This document shows positions 32,475 to 39,572 of a DNA stretch of 39,572 bases, in pieces (position 1 is the stretch's first letter; each line of letters opens with the position of its first letter). The notes under the pieces are model-generated. The model saw only the letters and a program-made list of their open reading frames with translations, ran no database searches and was not told the DNA's origin. This stretch comes from CALJIC01 sp039805565 (GTDB lineage: Bacteria > Chloroflexota > Chloroflexia > Chloroflexales > Roseiflexaceae), in assembly GCA_039805565.1 (NCBI GenBank), contig JBDLTZ010000078.1, positions 1 through 39,572 on the forward strand. The letters run 5' to 3'. The position numbers and the translations under genes were made by a program.

Positions 32475-33479
32475 CTAGCCGCGCTCGTAGGTGATGCGCG
32501 GGTCGAGCAGTGGGTACACCAGGTCCATGATCAGCATCGCGATGCCGATCGTCACGATCAGCATGAAGACGATGCCGTAGATCACGAAGTAGTCGAGCTG
32601 CTGGATGGAGCGCGAGAGCAGCGTGCCGATGCCGGGGTAGCCGAAGACCAGCTCCACGACCACGGCGCCCGAGATCACCTGGCCGAGCGAGAGCGCCAGC
32701 GCGGTGACCTGCGGCAGCAGCGCGTTCCGCACGGCGTAACGCCGGAAGATGCGGCCGTTCTTCAGGCCCTTGGCCTCGGCGAAGTTCATGTAGTCCTCGC
32801 CCTGGACTGTGATCATCATGCCGCGCATGCCGAGAGCCCAGCCCCCGGCTGCCACCAGCACGATCGAGAGCGCCGGCAAGATCGAGTGCCGCGCCACCTC
32901 CCGGGCGAAGTCCCAGCTCCACTGTGGGGTGGTGCCAATCGGGTAGCCGCCGCCGAGCGGTAAGATGCGGGCGCGGAAGGCTACGAAGTAGACCAGCAGC
33001 AGCGCCAGCAGGTAGAACGGGATGGCCGAGAGGGTCATGAACGGCGGCACGAGGTGCTTGAAGAAGCGCGGCGCCCGCGGCCAGGCCATGAGCGCGCCCA
33101 CCACTGTGCCGAACAGGAAGGCAATCAGCGTAGAGGTCATCACCAGGCCGATCGTCCAGGGCAGGGCGTCGGTAATGAGCTCGTTGACGGTCTTGGGGTA
33201 GTTGGCCAGCGAGTAGCCCAGATCCAGCCGAAGCATGGATGACATGTAGTTGAGGTACTGCTGCCAGAGCGGCAAGTCCAGGCCAAAGCGCGCTTCGTAG
33301 GCCTTGACCATCTCCTCCATGCCGCTGGTGATGTACCCGCCGCGGGTGGCCTCCTGGGCCAGGCGCTCGCGGATCGGGTTGCGCGGCGTGAGCTTGGGGA
33401 TGAAGAAGTTCAGCGTCGCAGCGGTCCAGATGACGAACAGCAGCAGGAGCAGACGCCGCACAAGAAATGCGATTGGCAT
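32475..33479 (-). CDS. oppB: Oligopeptide-type ABC transporter permease (OppB/DppB)
   Basis: A 334-residue inner-membrane permease. The N-terminal helix RRLLLLLFVIWTAATLNFFIPKL is standard for OppB. The LRLDLGYSLANYPKTVNELITDALPWTIGLVM region follows, then the transport helices and EAA loop (FAEAKGLKNGRIFRRYAVRNALLPQVTALAL). AAAGGTGAG precedes the ATG at 33479. It is separated from oppA by 184 bp containing a repeat hairpin. Confidence 0.94.
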   Translation of the reverse strand: MPIAFLVRRLLLLLFVIWTAATLNFFIPKLTPRNPIRERLAQEATRGGYITSGMEEMVKAYEARFGLDLPLWQQYLNYMSSMLRLDLGYSLANYPKTVNELITDALPWTIGLVMTSTLIAFLFGTVVGALMAWPRAPRFFKHLVPPFMTLSAIPFYLLALLLVYFVAFRARILPLGGGYPIGTTPQWSWDFAREVARHSILPALSIVLVAAGGWALGMRGMMITVQGEDYMNFAEAKGLKNGRIFRRYAVRNALLPQVTALALSLGQVISGAVVVELVFGYPGIGTLLSRSIQQLDYFVIYGIVFMLIVTIGIAMLIMDLVYPLLDPRITYERG

Positions 33480-33544
33480 GGCTCACCTTTCCTTCCGAAG
33501 AGTCTGGAGGGCGGGGAGCGGGCCAGGCGCGGGAGAGCTTGTCT

Positions 33545-33617
33545 GCCACAGAGGTCACAGAGGGCGCAGAGATGAGAGGCGACCCCCATCCTCGACGCGC
33601 TCTGTGCCCTCTGTGGC
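33545..33617. repeat. Inverted 9-bp-type repeat (CACAGAGG units) between oppA and oppB
   Basis: GCCACAGAGG-T-CACAGAG (33545-33562) is followed at 33600-33617 by its reverse complement with a single mismatch; the loop is 37 nt. The left arm is itself two and a half tandem CACAGAGG-type units. It can form an 18-bp stem in the oppA-oppB mRNA. Similar ccacagagg arrays are dispersed intergenic repeats in several environmental bacterial genomes (recalled, not checked). It may stabilise or attenuate the oppA transcript. Confidence 0.75.
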
Positions 33618-33663
33618 GCAAGCCGTTCTCTCGTTCCGGGTCCCAGAAGCCCCGTGCTGGTCC

Positions 33664-35547
33664 CTACCCGGCCGCCGGCTCCAGCTTATGCAGGATCAGC
33701 GGGAAGGTCAGGTGCCAGAACGCGCCATTGACGTACGCGTTGTCCTTCGTCGGCCAGTTCGCCCAGTAGGTGGTGTTCATCGGGATGCGGTGGAACCACT
33801 GGATGAGCGGCGCGTTCGGCAGGTTCTTGAGCCAGATCTCCATCGCCTGGAGGTAGAGGGTCTGCGTACGGGGGTCCTCAGGGGCGATCGAACGCATCTC
33901 GTCCAGGATCTTGTCGTACTCGGGGTCGGACCAGCGGGCGAGGTTGGGGAAAGTGCCCGTGCCGACCGGCTGCACGAACTTGCTCGTGAAGAAGCTCAGG
34001 GTCAGGTACGGGTCGGCGATGCTGCCGCCGTGCCCGAAGAGCATCAGCTTGGCGCGGCCGTCGTTCATGCGGTCGAACGCGTCCGGCGGCTGGGTGTACT
34101 CGGCCTCGAAGCCCTCTTTGCGCAGCTGCTCAGCCAGGATCGGGCCGATGTCCGCGTGGATGCTGAAGCCGTGGATGGCGGCCGGGACGCGCTGGCCGTC
34201 CGAGCCCACCCAGAAGCCCTCGCCGTCCTTCGTGAAGCCCTTGCCGGTCATCAACTGCTCGACCTTGCCCGGGTCGTAGGCGTTGGTCGGGTACTGCTTG
34301 AGCAGGTCCGCGGTGGCCTCCGCGAACTTATTCAGGCCGGGGTAGGCCGGGAAGGGCAGCTCGGTGGCCTGGCCGGACCCCTCGTAGGCCACGTCGATCG
34401 CCTGCTGGCGGTTGAGCGCGTAGCTCACGGCCCAGCGGATGTCCGGGTCGTTGAACGGCGGCTCGGCGGTGTTGAACCACACCGAGTTCGGCCACCAGTC
34501 CACGTAGCCGAACGGCGCCTCGCGCCCGGCGTGGGTGACGATCTTGGGGTTCTGCTCCACCACGGTCTTGATGGTGGTGGGGCGCAGGTCAAGCGCGGCG
34601 TCGATCTGATCGGTGATCGCCAGCTGCGAGGCGCGGTTGTCGTCCGTGAACGGCAGGACGATAATGCGCTCGACGCGCGGCAGCGCCGCGAAGCCGGTCT
34701 TGGCCGCCCACCAGTCGGGCCGGACGTCCTGGAACTTCTGCTGCTTGTTCCAGAGGGTGATCTTGTAGGGGCCGGTGCCGAGCGGCCAGCCCTTGGCCAG
34801 GTCGAAGAACTTGAAGCCGGGGACGTCGTCCACGTCCTTGAAGACGTGCTCGGGCACCCAGTAGAGGCCGGTGTCGAACTTCGAGGAGAGGTAGTCGAAG
34901 AGGAAGCGCGGGTTGGGGTCGTTGAAGACGAACGTGACCGTCTGGTCGTCGGCGGCCGCGACCTCCTTGACGATCTCCTTCATCTCGGTGGAGTTGCGCA
35001 GCGTGGGCGCGTTGGCCTGCAGCATCTGGATGGTGAACACCACATCCTTCGCGGTGAAGGGGGTGCCATCGCTCCACTCGGTGCCGGCGCGCAGCTTGAC
35101 GGTCAGCTCGGTGAAGTCGTCGTTGAACTGGTGGCTCTCCGCCAGCCACGGGATGGACTGGTCGGCGAAGGCGGAGAAGAAGAACAGCGGCTCCATGAAG
35201 GCCGCGTTGCCGAGCTGGTGCGTGAAGCCGGTGGCGTAGGGGTTGCCGAGCTCGACGTCGGTGAACTCGCCAGCGGCGCCGCCGAACATCAGGATCAGCG
35301 ACTTCTCGCGCGCGACGTCGGCGGGTGCGGCGCCGGCTGCGGGCTGTTCGGGGGCGGCAGCCTCCGCCGGAGCGGCGGTGGGCTCGGCCGCACCAGCAGC
35401 AGGGGCAGCGGTGGGCTCGGCGGCAGGCGCGGATGTCGGCGCAGTGCCGGGAGCCGGCGGCGTGCCACAGGCGACGGCAACAGCGCCAACTGCACCGGTG
35501 GCGGCTAGGCGAAGGAAGTGTCTGCGGGTGAGCTTGCCCTGGTCCAT
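33664..35547 (-). CDS. oppA: Oligopeptide-type ABC transporter substrate-binding lipoprotein (OppA/SBP_bac_5)
   Basis: A 627-residue extracytoplasmic binding protein. The N-terminus has a Tat-like motif TRRHFLRLAA followed by a hydrophobic stretch and the lipobox VAVAC, so it is predicted to be a Tat-exported lipoprotein with Cys27 acylated. Residues about 28-80 form an Ala/Pro/Thr/Glu-rich linker; the SBP_bac_5 fold follows with WSDGTPFTAKDVVFTIQML, WPLGTGPYKITLWNK and AVSYALNRQQAIDVAYEG. Ligand unknown: peptides, oligosaccharides and other solutes are used by this family. GGAGGG precedes the ATG at 35547. First gene of oppA-B-C-D-F. Confidence 0.93.
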   Translation of the reverse strand: MDQGKLTRRHFLRLAATGAVGAVAVACGTPPAPGTAPTSAPAAEPTAAPAAGAAEPTAAPAEAAAPEQPAAGAAPADVAREKSLILMFGGAAGEFTDVELGNPYATGFTHQLGNAAFMEPLFFFSAFADQSIPWLAESHQFNDDFTELTVKLRAGTEWSDGTPFTAKDVVFTIQMLQANAPTLRNSTEMKEIVKEVAAADDQTVTFVFNDPNPRFLFDYLSSKFDTGLYWVPEHVFKDVDDVPGFKFFDLAKGWPLGTGPYKITLWNKQQKFQDVRPDWWAAKTGFAALPRVERIIVLPFTDDNRASQLAITDQIDAALDLRPTTIKTVVEQNPKIVTHAGREAPFGYVDWWPNSVWFNTAEPPFNDPDIRWAVSYALNRQQAIDVAYEGSGQATELPFPAYPGLNKFAEATADLLKQYPTNAYDPGKVEQLMTGKGFTKDGEGFWVGSDGQRVPAAIHGFSIHADIGPILAEQLRKEGFEAEYTQPPDAFDRMNDGRAKLMLFGHGGSIADPYLTLSFFTSKFVQPVGTGTFPNLARWSDPEYDKILDEMRSIAPEDPRTQTLYLQAMEIWLKNLPNAPLIQWFHRIPMNTTYWANWPTKDNAYVNGAFWHLTFPLILHKLEPAAG

Positions 35548-35622
35548 GATCCCTCCACTCCGAGTGTCATCTGAACCGTAGAAAGGAAGCCGGGTTGTAG
35601 TCCCACAGGGTGTTCGTCGCGT

Positions 35623-35640
35623 ACCCGCGCCGTCGCGGGT
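35623..35640. other. Hairpin in the oppA leader
   Basis: ACCCGCG (35623-35629) pairs perfectly with CGCGGGT (35634-35640), 4-nt loop, 76 nt upstream of the oppA start in the predicted 5' untranslated region. Function unknown; no T-tract. Confidence 0.4.
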
Positions 35641-35705
35641 GCGGCCTAGAGATGCGTCCGCCTTGGGTTGTGGTCTGCTCCTTTCCGGTAGGAGGTAAAG
35701 CCGCT

Positions 35706-35728
35706 CCCGCCGTGTACCCTACGGCGGG
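35706..35728 (-). terminator. Hairpin at the end of the possible leader ORF
   Basis: CCCGCCGT (35706-35713) and ACGGCGGG (35721-35728) pair perfectly around a 7-nt loop. On the minus strand the left arm begins just at the stop codon of the small ORF 35719-35913 and the hairpin is followed by AGCGGCTTTACC. It may attenuate transcription before oppA. Confidence 0.4.
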
Positions 35729-35913
35729 GAGAAGAGAACGCTCTTGGGTGGCGAATGTGCAGTCAGCGCCGACTGCGGCCGCCCGTTGTGTGCCAACTCC
35801 CGCCCGATGCTCACCACCGGATCATTTCGCCGGATACGCTCGACTGATGCACCCATCCTTGAGCACACCCTATCGAGCTTTTCTACGATGCCCCACGTTG
35901 GCATATCTGGCAC
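35719..35913 (-). CDS. Possible small leader ORF, unknown function
   Basis: A 64-codon frame starting at GTG 35913 with AAGGGA 7 nt upstream, encoding MPDMPTWGIVEKLDRVCSRM then a basic stretch (VERIRRNDPVV) and a Pro/Ser-rich tail. It has no recognised family. Reasons to list it: a decent ribosome binding site, position between a consensus-like promoter (36025-36053) and oppA, and a hairpin directly at its stop. Reasons for doubt: short, weak codon bias, unusual C-terminus. It could equally be the remains of a longer gene. Confidence 0.25.
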   Translation of the reverse strand: MPDMPTWGIVEKLDRVCSRMGASVERIRRNDPVVSIGRELAHNGRPQSALTAHSPPKSVLFSPP

Positions 35914-36024
35914 AGCACTATCCCTTGTGTGGCAGAAATCGACACACTCAGGAGAGAGCGAGGCCGGACAGAGGCTGTGGTACGGTGGTGTATTTACTTG
36001 CGGACAAGTGGTCTGACAAGAGCC

Positions 36025-36053
36025 AATATAATATATACGTTGCCGTTTGTCAA
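36025..36053 (-). promoter_or_regulatory. Sigma70-type promoter candidate upstream of the opp operon
   Basis: On the minus strand TTGACA (36053-36048), exactly 17 nt, then TATATT (36030-36025), in an A+T-rich island that is rare in this window. It would start RNA about 470 nt upstream of oppA. Short inverted repeats overlap it: CGTTG/CAACG (36038-36042 with 36051-36055) and ACTTG/CAAGT just downstream (about 35996-36009). The rest of the 579-bp gap (35548-36126) has no convincing full gene. Confidence 0.6.
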
Positions 36054-36126
36054 CGTGGGGTCAAGTAAGCGCAACCACGGCCACAGTTGTATAGTTGAGA
36101 CTACCGCCATAGCCAGGGCACACACC

Positions 36127-36715
36127 ATGACACAGACACAGCTCGAGCAGGTGCAGCTCTTCGCAGCGCTCCCGCCAGAGGAGGCCATGGCACTGGCGGC
36201 CTCCTTCCGCCCCCGCACCTACCCCGCCGGGACAACACTGTTCCGCGAAGGAGAGGTCGGTGACCACCTGTACATCGCACAGCGGGCGCGCGCGTGCAGC
36301 GCGAGGCCCGTACGTGACGGTGCTCTACGCGGTGCTGCATCTTGCGCCGGGCACAGTGCAAACTGAACGCGCCGGCCACGAGCGACCGCTGCTCTGGCAC
36401 AGCGGTATGGGTGCAGAAGTGATGCCCAGCGCACTTGGTCATCCGCTTGGCCTCCTCTCGGACCCGGCAATCGACACACAGCGCATCCTACTCGCGCCGG
36501 GGGAATCGCTGCTGCTGTTCACGGATGATGTGACCGAGGCGACGAATGCGGCAGGGGAGTTCTTCGGCGGGGAGCGACTGCGCGCGGTGGTGGCCACCCC
36601 CGACGGGGGGAGCGCCCAGGCGCTCTGCGATCACACGGTCATGGCGCTGGAGGCATTCCGCGGCGCGGCGCCGCAGGCCGACGACATCACGCTGCTGGCG
36701 CTGCGGGCGCGCTAG
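36127..36715 (+). pseudogene. Remnant of a cyclic-nucleotide-binding / SpoIIE-type phosphatase gene (internal deletion)
   Basis: From the ATG at 36127 about 50 residues match the start of a CNMP-binding domain (LFAALPPEEAMALAASFRPRTYPAGTTLFREGEVGDHLYIA). Around 36277-36300 this breaks off. In another frame (+1), from about 36310 to the stop at 36715, the last 130 residues of a PP2C/SpoIIE phosphatase follow: YVTVLYAVLHLAPG, AGHERPLLW, HPLGLLSD, LLLFTDDVTEATNAAGE and QADDITLLAL. The usual YTDGVTEA has become FTDDVTEA. The middle (rest of the CNMP domain, any GAF/PAS, and the first half of the phosphatase) is missing, and the two parts are out of frame, so no functional protein is expected. It is tail-to-tail with broken gas-vesicle genes. 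Confidence 0.8.
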
Positions 36716-36851
36716 CGCGGCTCGCCATAGGCGTACATACGCCGCGCCGATCGTTCCGTGGCGCAGCACAGATACCCGCCCCCCTTGAGCCCGAGCACAT
36801 CGGGCGGCACGGCGTCGGGCCGGTCGGTGATCGCGTAGAGGTACAGCGCCC
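36712..36851 (-). pseudogene. GvpF/GvpL-like N-terminal remnant
   Basis: On the minus strand from about 36851 a frame reads GALYLYAITDRPDAVPPDVLGLKGG, like the N-terminus of GvpF/GvpL gas-vesicle proteins (YLYA-T, then P-GL-G). At the run of six G at about 36779-36784 the match shifts frame (VSVLRHGTIGAAYV). The rest of the gene (about 200 residues) is absent. It abuts the GvpJ-like fragment, also in a different frame, so both look like leftovers of deletions. Confidence 0.55.
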
Positions 36852-37076
36852 CACGGTCTCCACCGAGGTCAGCAGCACCTTCAGGCCGAGGTAGACCAGC
36901 TCCGCATCAGCGACCGAGATCGTTATGTCGCCCCACAGGACAACACCCTTATTGAGTGCGCCGTCCTCGAGCAGGTACGCGCCGTTACGCACCATCTCAT
37001 CACTGACGACGGCCAGCATGCCGCCGACGTGCAGTTGCTCGACGGTAAGGGCCACCACCTGCTCGCGGAGCCGTGC
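36852..37076 (-). pseudogene. GvpA/J/S-type gas-vesicle protein remnant
   Basis: The minus-strand frame encodes LNKGVVLWGDITISVADAEL then VYLGLKVLLTSVETV, a clear match to the GvpJ/GvpS/GvpM (GvpA-related) core. Upstream in the same frame is REQVVALTVEQLHVGGMLAVVSDEM with NGAYLLEDG, which is not the expected GvpJ N-terminus and has no good start codon with ribosome binding site; a stop lies just beyond at 37077-37079. The C-terminus is cut off at the junction with the GvpF/L fragment. Probably the product of gene fusion by deletion in a lost gas-vesicle cluster. Confidence 0.65.
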
Positions 37077-37137
37077 CTAGACACCTTTTTGACCCGTTTG
37101 TCTGTTGGCTATGCGAGAGGTGCGCTTTTGCAGAGCG

Positions 37138-37878
37138 TCAGAGTTGTGTTTCCGTGTTTATCCAGGGTGTTTCCGCGCCACATCGATACCCGTAGCGGGC
37201 CACCGTCACCACGACCGAGGGCTTCGAAGGGTCAGCCTCGATCTTGGCGCGCAGGTTCATCACATGCCAGCGGACGAGGCTGGACTCAGCGGTATCTGGA
37301 GGGTACCCCCAGACCTGCTGGAGGAGCTGCTGGCTGGAGAAGACTTGGCCTGGGTGGGTCATAAGGTGGTGCAGGAGGTCGAACTCCGCGGGAGTGAGCC
37401 GGACGACGCGGCCGCCGACACGCACCTCGCAGGCCTTCACATCCACCTCGATCGGGCCGTACGTCAGCACCTCGCGCACGGGGGTGGCCTGCTGCTGGCG
37501 GGCTCCGGCCGGAGTGCGGCGGAGGAGAGCGCGGATGCGGGACTTGAGCTCGCGCAGGTCAATGGGCTTGCCCAGGTAGTCATCGGCGCCAGTATCGAGG
37601 CCGCTGACACGGTCGGTGATGGCGTTGCGCTCAGTGAGAAACAGGATGGGCACCGCGGCGAGGGTAGGGTCACGGCGGAGCTGGCGGCAGACCTGGAGGC
37701 CGTCCATGCGGGGCATGTTGACGTCGAGGACGACGAGGTCAGGGTGGTAGCGGCGGACGGAGATCATGGCCTCCGCGCCGTCGTAGGCGGTGAACACCTC
37801 GAAGCCCTCATCGCGGAGGGAATGACCAATAGCCCAGACGAGATCGTGCTCGTCATCGACGAGGAGGATACGGTTCAT
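37138..37878 (-). CDS. OmpR-family response regulator
   Basis: A 246-residue regulator with an N-terminal receiver (about 1-120; ILLVDDEHDLVW, acceptor Asp52 in LVVLDVNMPRMDG, switch Thr in LFLTERN, Lys in YLGKPIDL) and a C-terminal winged-helix DNA-binding domain (about 145-235; VRLTPAEFDLLHHLMTHPGQVFSSQQLLQQVWGYPP and VRWHVMNLRAKIEADPSKPSVVVTVARYGYRC). All receiver residues are intact. Its ATG overlaps the stop of the histidine kinase (ATGA), so they are a coupled pair. Targets unknown; none adjacent except the decayed region downstream. Confidence 0.94.
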   Translation of the reverse strand: MNRILLVDDEHDLVWAIGHSLRDEGFEVFTAYDGAEAMISVRRYHPDLVVLDVNMPRMDGLQVCRQLRRDPTLAAVPILFLTERNAITDRVSGLDTGADDYLGKPIDLRELKSRIRALLRRTPAGARQQQATPVREVLTYGPIEVDVKACEVRVGGRVVRLTPAEFDLLHHLMTHPGQVFSSQQLLQQVWGYPPDTAESSLVRWHVMNLRAKIEADPSKPSVVVTVARYGYRCGAETPWINTETQL

Positions 37879-39500
37879 GGGTTCTGCTCACATTCAGAGA
37901 CGAGGGGAAAGCGTACGATGAACGTCGCGCCCGCACCCGGCGTGCGTTCGACTTCGATCGTGCCGCCGTGCTGGCGCACGATGTTGTGACTGATGGCGAG
38001 GCCGAGGCCGGCGCCCGTACCCACGGGCACAGTGGTGGAGAACGGGTCGAAGATCGCGCTGATGTGTTCGGGAGCGATCCCGTGGCCGTTATCCTCGACG
38101 CGCACCTCGGCCGAGCCGTGCGGCCCGGCCGAGGTGACGACCGCGAGAGACGGGCAGCGCGCCATGGCGTTGAACGCGTTGAGGATCAGGTTGACGAGCA
38201 GCTGCTGGATGAGCTCGGGGCGCGCCGAGATCAGCAGCGGCTCGGGGTGAAGCGCCTGTCGCAGCCTGACGCGGCGTGTGACGAGCTCGTGGTTGAGCAG
38301 CGCGAGCGTGCTCAAGACGACGGCGTTGAGATCGACGATGATCGAGCCCTCGACGGGGCGCGCGAACTGGAGCATGCCCTCGATGCTACGGACGGCGCGC
38401 TCGGTGGCCGCCTGGATCTTGGTGGCGCAGACGGCCACGAACGCGGCGTCGCTGGTGTCACGCGCGAGGAGCTGCGCGGTGGCGGAGATGATGCCGAGCG
38501 GGTTGCGGAGCTCGTGGGCGATGCCGCCGGCCATGACGCCGACCGACGCGACCCTGGCGGACTGGATGAGCTGGGCCTCGAGCTTCCGCTGGTCGGTGAG
38601 ATCGCGTCCGACCGCCACAATCCCGACGAGCTTCCCGTCGTCGGCGGCCACGGGCACGAGGTTCCACGCGATGGACACGTGGCGTTCCCCGCGCGCATCC
38701 GACAGCTTCGCCTCAACGTGCACAGCTCCGATGCCTGCGATCACTGCCTCAAGCGCCTCGGCCACACACGTCTGGTCCTCGGCGGCGAAAAGGAGCGGGA
38801 GCGGGTGGTCGCGCACCTGCCCGAGACCGAGCCCGGTGGCGCGCTCGCAGGCAGGGTTCCAGCCGCTCACGCGCCCCTCGGCGTCGGTTGAGACGATCAG
38901 GTCGCTGGCGTACTTCGTCACGCGCGCGAGGTGCCGCTCACGGCGCTCGATCCGGCTGTAGAGGCGGGCAATCAGGAGGCTTTTGGCGACGCCGTCGGCC
39001 AGCAGCGAGGTGAACCACAGGTCATCGAGGGTGAACGGGGCGCTTCCACGCCGGCGGGACAGGTTCAAGACGCCCAAGATCACGTCGTCAACGATGAGCG
39101 GCACGCAGAGAGCCGAGACAATGTACTCGCGGCTGAGCAGCCTGAGGATCTCGGCGGGCACATCTGGGCCATCGGGGAGCATGAGCGCCCGGCGGCTCTG
39201 GAGGACGTGGCCTGCAATCCCCTCGCCGGAGCGGACGGACACACCGCGGACGATCTCGGGGGGGAGGCCGCGGGCGGCGGCGATGCGCAGCGCGTGGTCC
39301 TCGCCAAGCAGCATGAGCGAGCCGCTGGAGGCGGCAGTCTCGCGCACGAGGGCCTCGAGGATGTGGTCGGCAAGCTCATCCGGATCGCGCTGCACGAGGA
39401 AGAAGCGCTGCCAGTACTCGAACAGAATCGCGAGGGACGGCGGTGTGGCGCGGGCTGATGTGTCTGTGGGCTCAGGGGACGGAGGGAGATGAGCGTCCAC
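37875..39500 (-). CDS. GAF-PAS sensor histidine kinase
   Basis: A 541-residue soluble kinase partnered with the OmpR-type regulator. Order: GAF (about 40-180; SSGSLMLLGEDHALRIAAARGLP, SGEGIAGHVLQSRRALMLPD, VPLIVDDVILGVLNLSRR), PAS (about 190-310; ASDLIVSTDAEGRVSGWNPACERATG), HisKA with GGIAHELRNPLGI (His329), and HATPase (about 425-535; NLILNAFNAMA, DNGHGI, GAGLGLAI). No transmembrane segments. The start is a GTG at 39500 with TGGAGCA 7 nt upstream; there is no ATG in frame nearby. The 72 bp to the window edge show no gene. Confidence 0.93.
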   Translation of the reverse strand: MDAHLPPSPEPTDTSARATPPSLAILFEYWQRFFLVQRDPDELADHILEALVRETAASSGSLMLLGEDHALRIAAARGLPPEIVRGVSVRSGEGIAGHVLQSRRALMLPDGPDVPAEILRLLSREYIVSALCVPLIVDDVILGVLNLSRRRGSAPFTLDDLWFTSLLADGVAKSLLIARLYSRIERRERHLARVTKYASDLIVSTDAEGRVSGWNPACERATGLGLGQVRDHPLPLLFAAEDQTCVAEALEAVIAGIGAVHVEAKLSDARGERHVSIAWNLVPVAADDGKLVGIVAVGRDLTDQRKLEAQLIQSARVASVGVMAGGIAHELRNPLGIISATAQLLARDTSDAAFVAVCATKIQAATERAVRSIEGMLQFARPVEGSIIVDLNAVVLSTLALLNHELVTRRVRLRQALHPEPLLISARPELIQQLLVNLILNAFNAMARCPSLAVVTSAGPHGSAEVRVEDNGHGIAPEHISAIFDPFSTTVPVGTGAGLGLAISHNIVRQHGGTIEVERTPGAGATFIVRFPLVSECEQNP

Positions 39501-39572
39501 GCATGCTCCAGCGCTGAGGTGGTTATGGTGCGATTATAGGGTTATGCTCGCGTGGCAGAGGCTCGCCTGGGT

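Noticed and set aside
33304..35508. 734-codon plus-strand frame antisense to oppA
   Set aside because: Shadow of oppA; Val/Glu/Arg-rich with no recognisable domain.
35744..36016. Plus-strand 90-codon frame in the gap upstream of the phosphatase remnant
   Set aside because: No ribosome binding site, no family, and it overlaps the better-supported minus-strand promoter and small frame.
36260..36715. Short plus-strand gene for a stand-alone phosphatase
   Set aside because: It starts in the middle of the PP2C/SpoIIE fold and its first 17 codons are out-of-frame sensor sequence; it is the tail of a broken gene.

Overview
This is a high-GC bacterial chromosome segment, most likely from the Chloroflexota (Chloroflexia, Roseiflexus/Kouleothrix-like). 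That placement is inferred from overall gene style: very GC-rich codons, multidomain signalling proteins, tandem 7-bp and 9-bp intergenic repeats, an Opp-type transporter with a Tat-type lipoprotein binding protein, and gas-vesicle remnants. No marker gene such as rRNA is present to prove it. I see no rRNA, tRNA, CRISPR array, prophage or defence island.

Layout. The left edge (1-119) is the end of an IS630-type insertion sequence with the first 25 codons of its transposase. Then follow a PfkB sugar kinase, a DedA membrane protein, a PPOX/F420-type flavin protein, a stress-type short-chain dehydrogenase and a large GAF-GAF hybrid histidine kinase (163-5820). Next is a complete riboflavin operon on the minus strand, ribD-ribE-ribBA-ribH (5938-9379), under a clear FMN riboswitch (9509-9640). 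The expression platform can be read directly: a hairpin covering the ribD ribosome binding site, and an 11-nt segment of the aptamer complementary to one arm of that hairpin. Divergent from it is a three-domain APH kinase / M23 peptidase / class III aminotransferase fusion (9882-12941), with two matching palindromes in the divergent promoter region. A HddA-like GHMP kinase, the ABC-F protein EttA and a secreted subtilase with GAGRIWA repeats follow (12990-17973).

18206-21259 holds a tightly packed phenylalanine/tyrosine degradation operon (hppD-phhA-hmgA, 12-nt gaps) that converts Phe to Tyr and 4-hydroxyphenylpyruvate to maleylacetoacetate; the last two enzymes of the pathway are not here. 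Then come a stand-alone rhaA, a single-domain receiver whose phospho-acceptor Asp is replaced by Glu, comM, and uxuA (mannonate dehydratase). 26444-35547 is a large minus-strand transport block: oppA-oppB-oppC-oppD-oppF and a MacB/FtsX-type permease without its own ATPase. A consensus-like promoter about 480 bp upstream and a possible small leader ORF precede oppA.

36127-37076 is a gene graveyard: a cyclic-nucleotide-binding/SpoIIE phosphatase reduced to its two ends, facing broken gas-vesicle genes (GvpJ/S-like and GvpF/L-like). The window ends with a two-component pair, a GAF-PAS histidine kinase and an OmpR-type regulator, overlapping by ATGA. The most noteworthy non-genic observations are the FMN riboswitch switching mechanism, the 7-bp repeat hairpin that supplies the stop codon of the PfkB gene, the paired palindromes at 9709-9764 and the decayed gas-vesicle locus.
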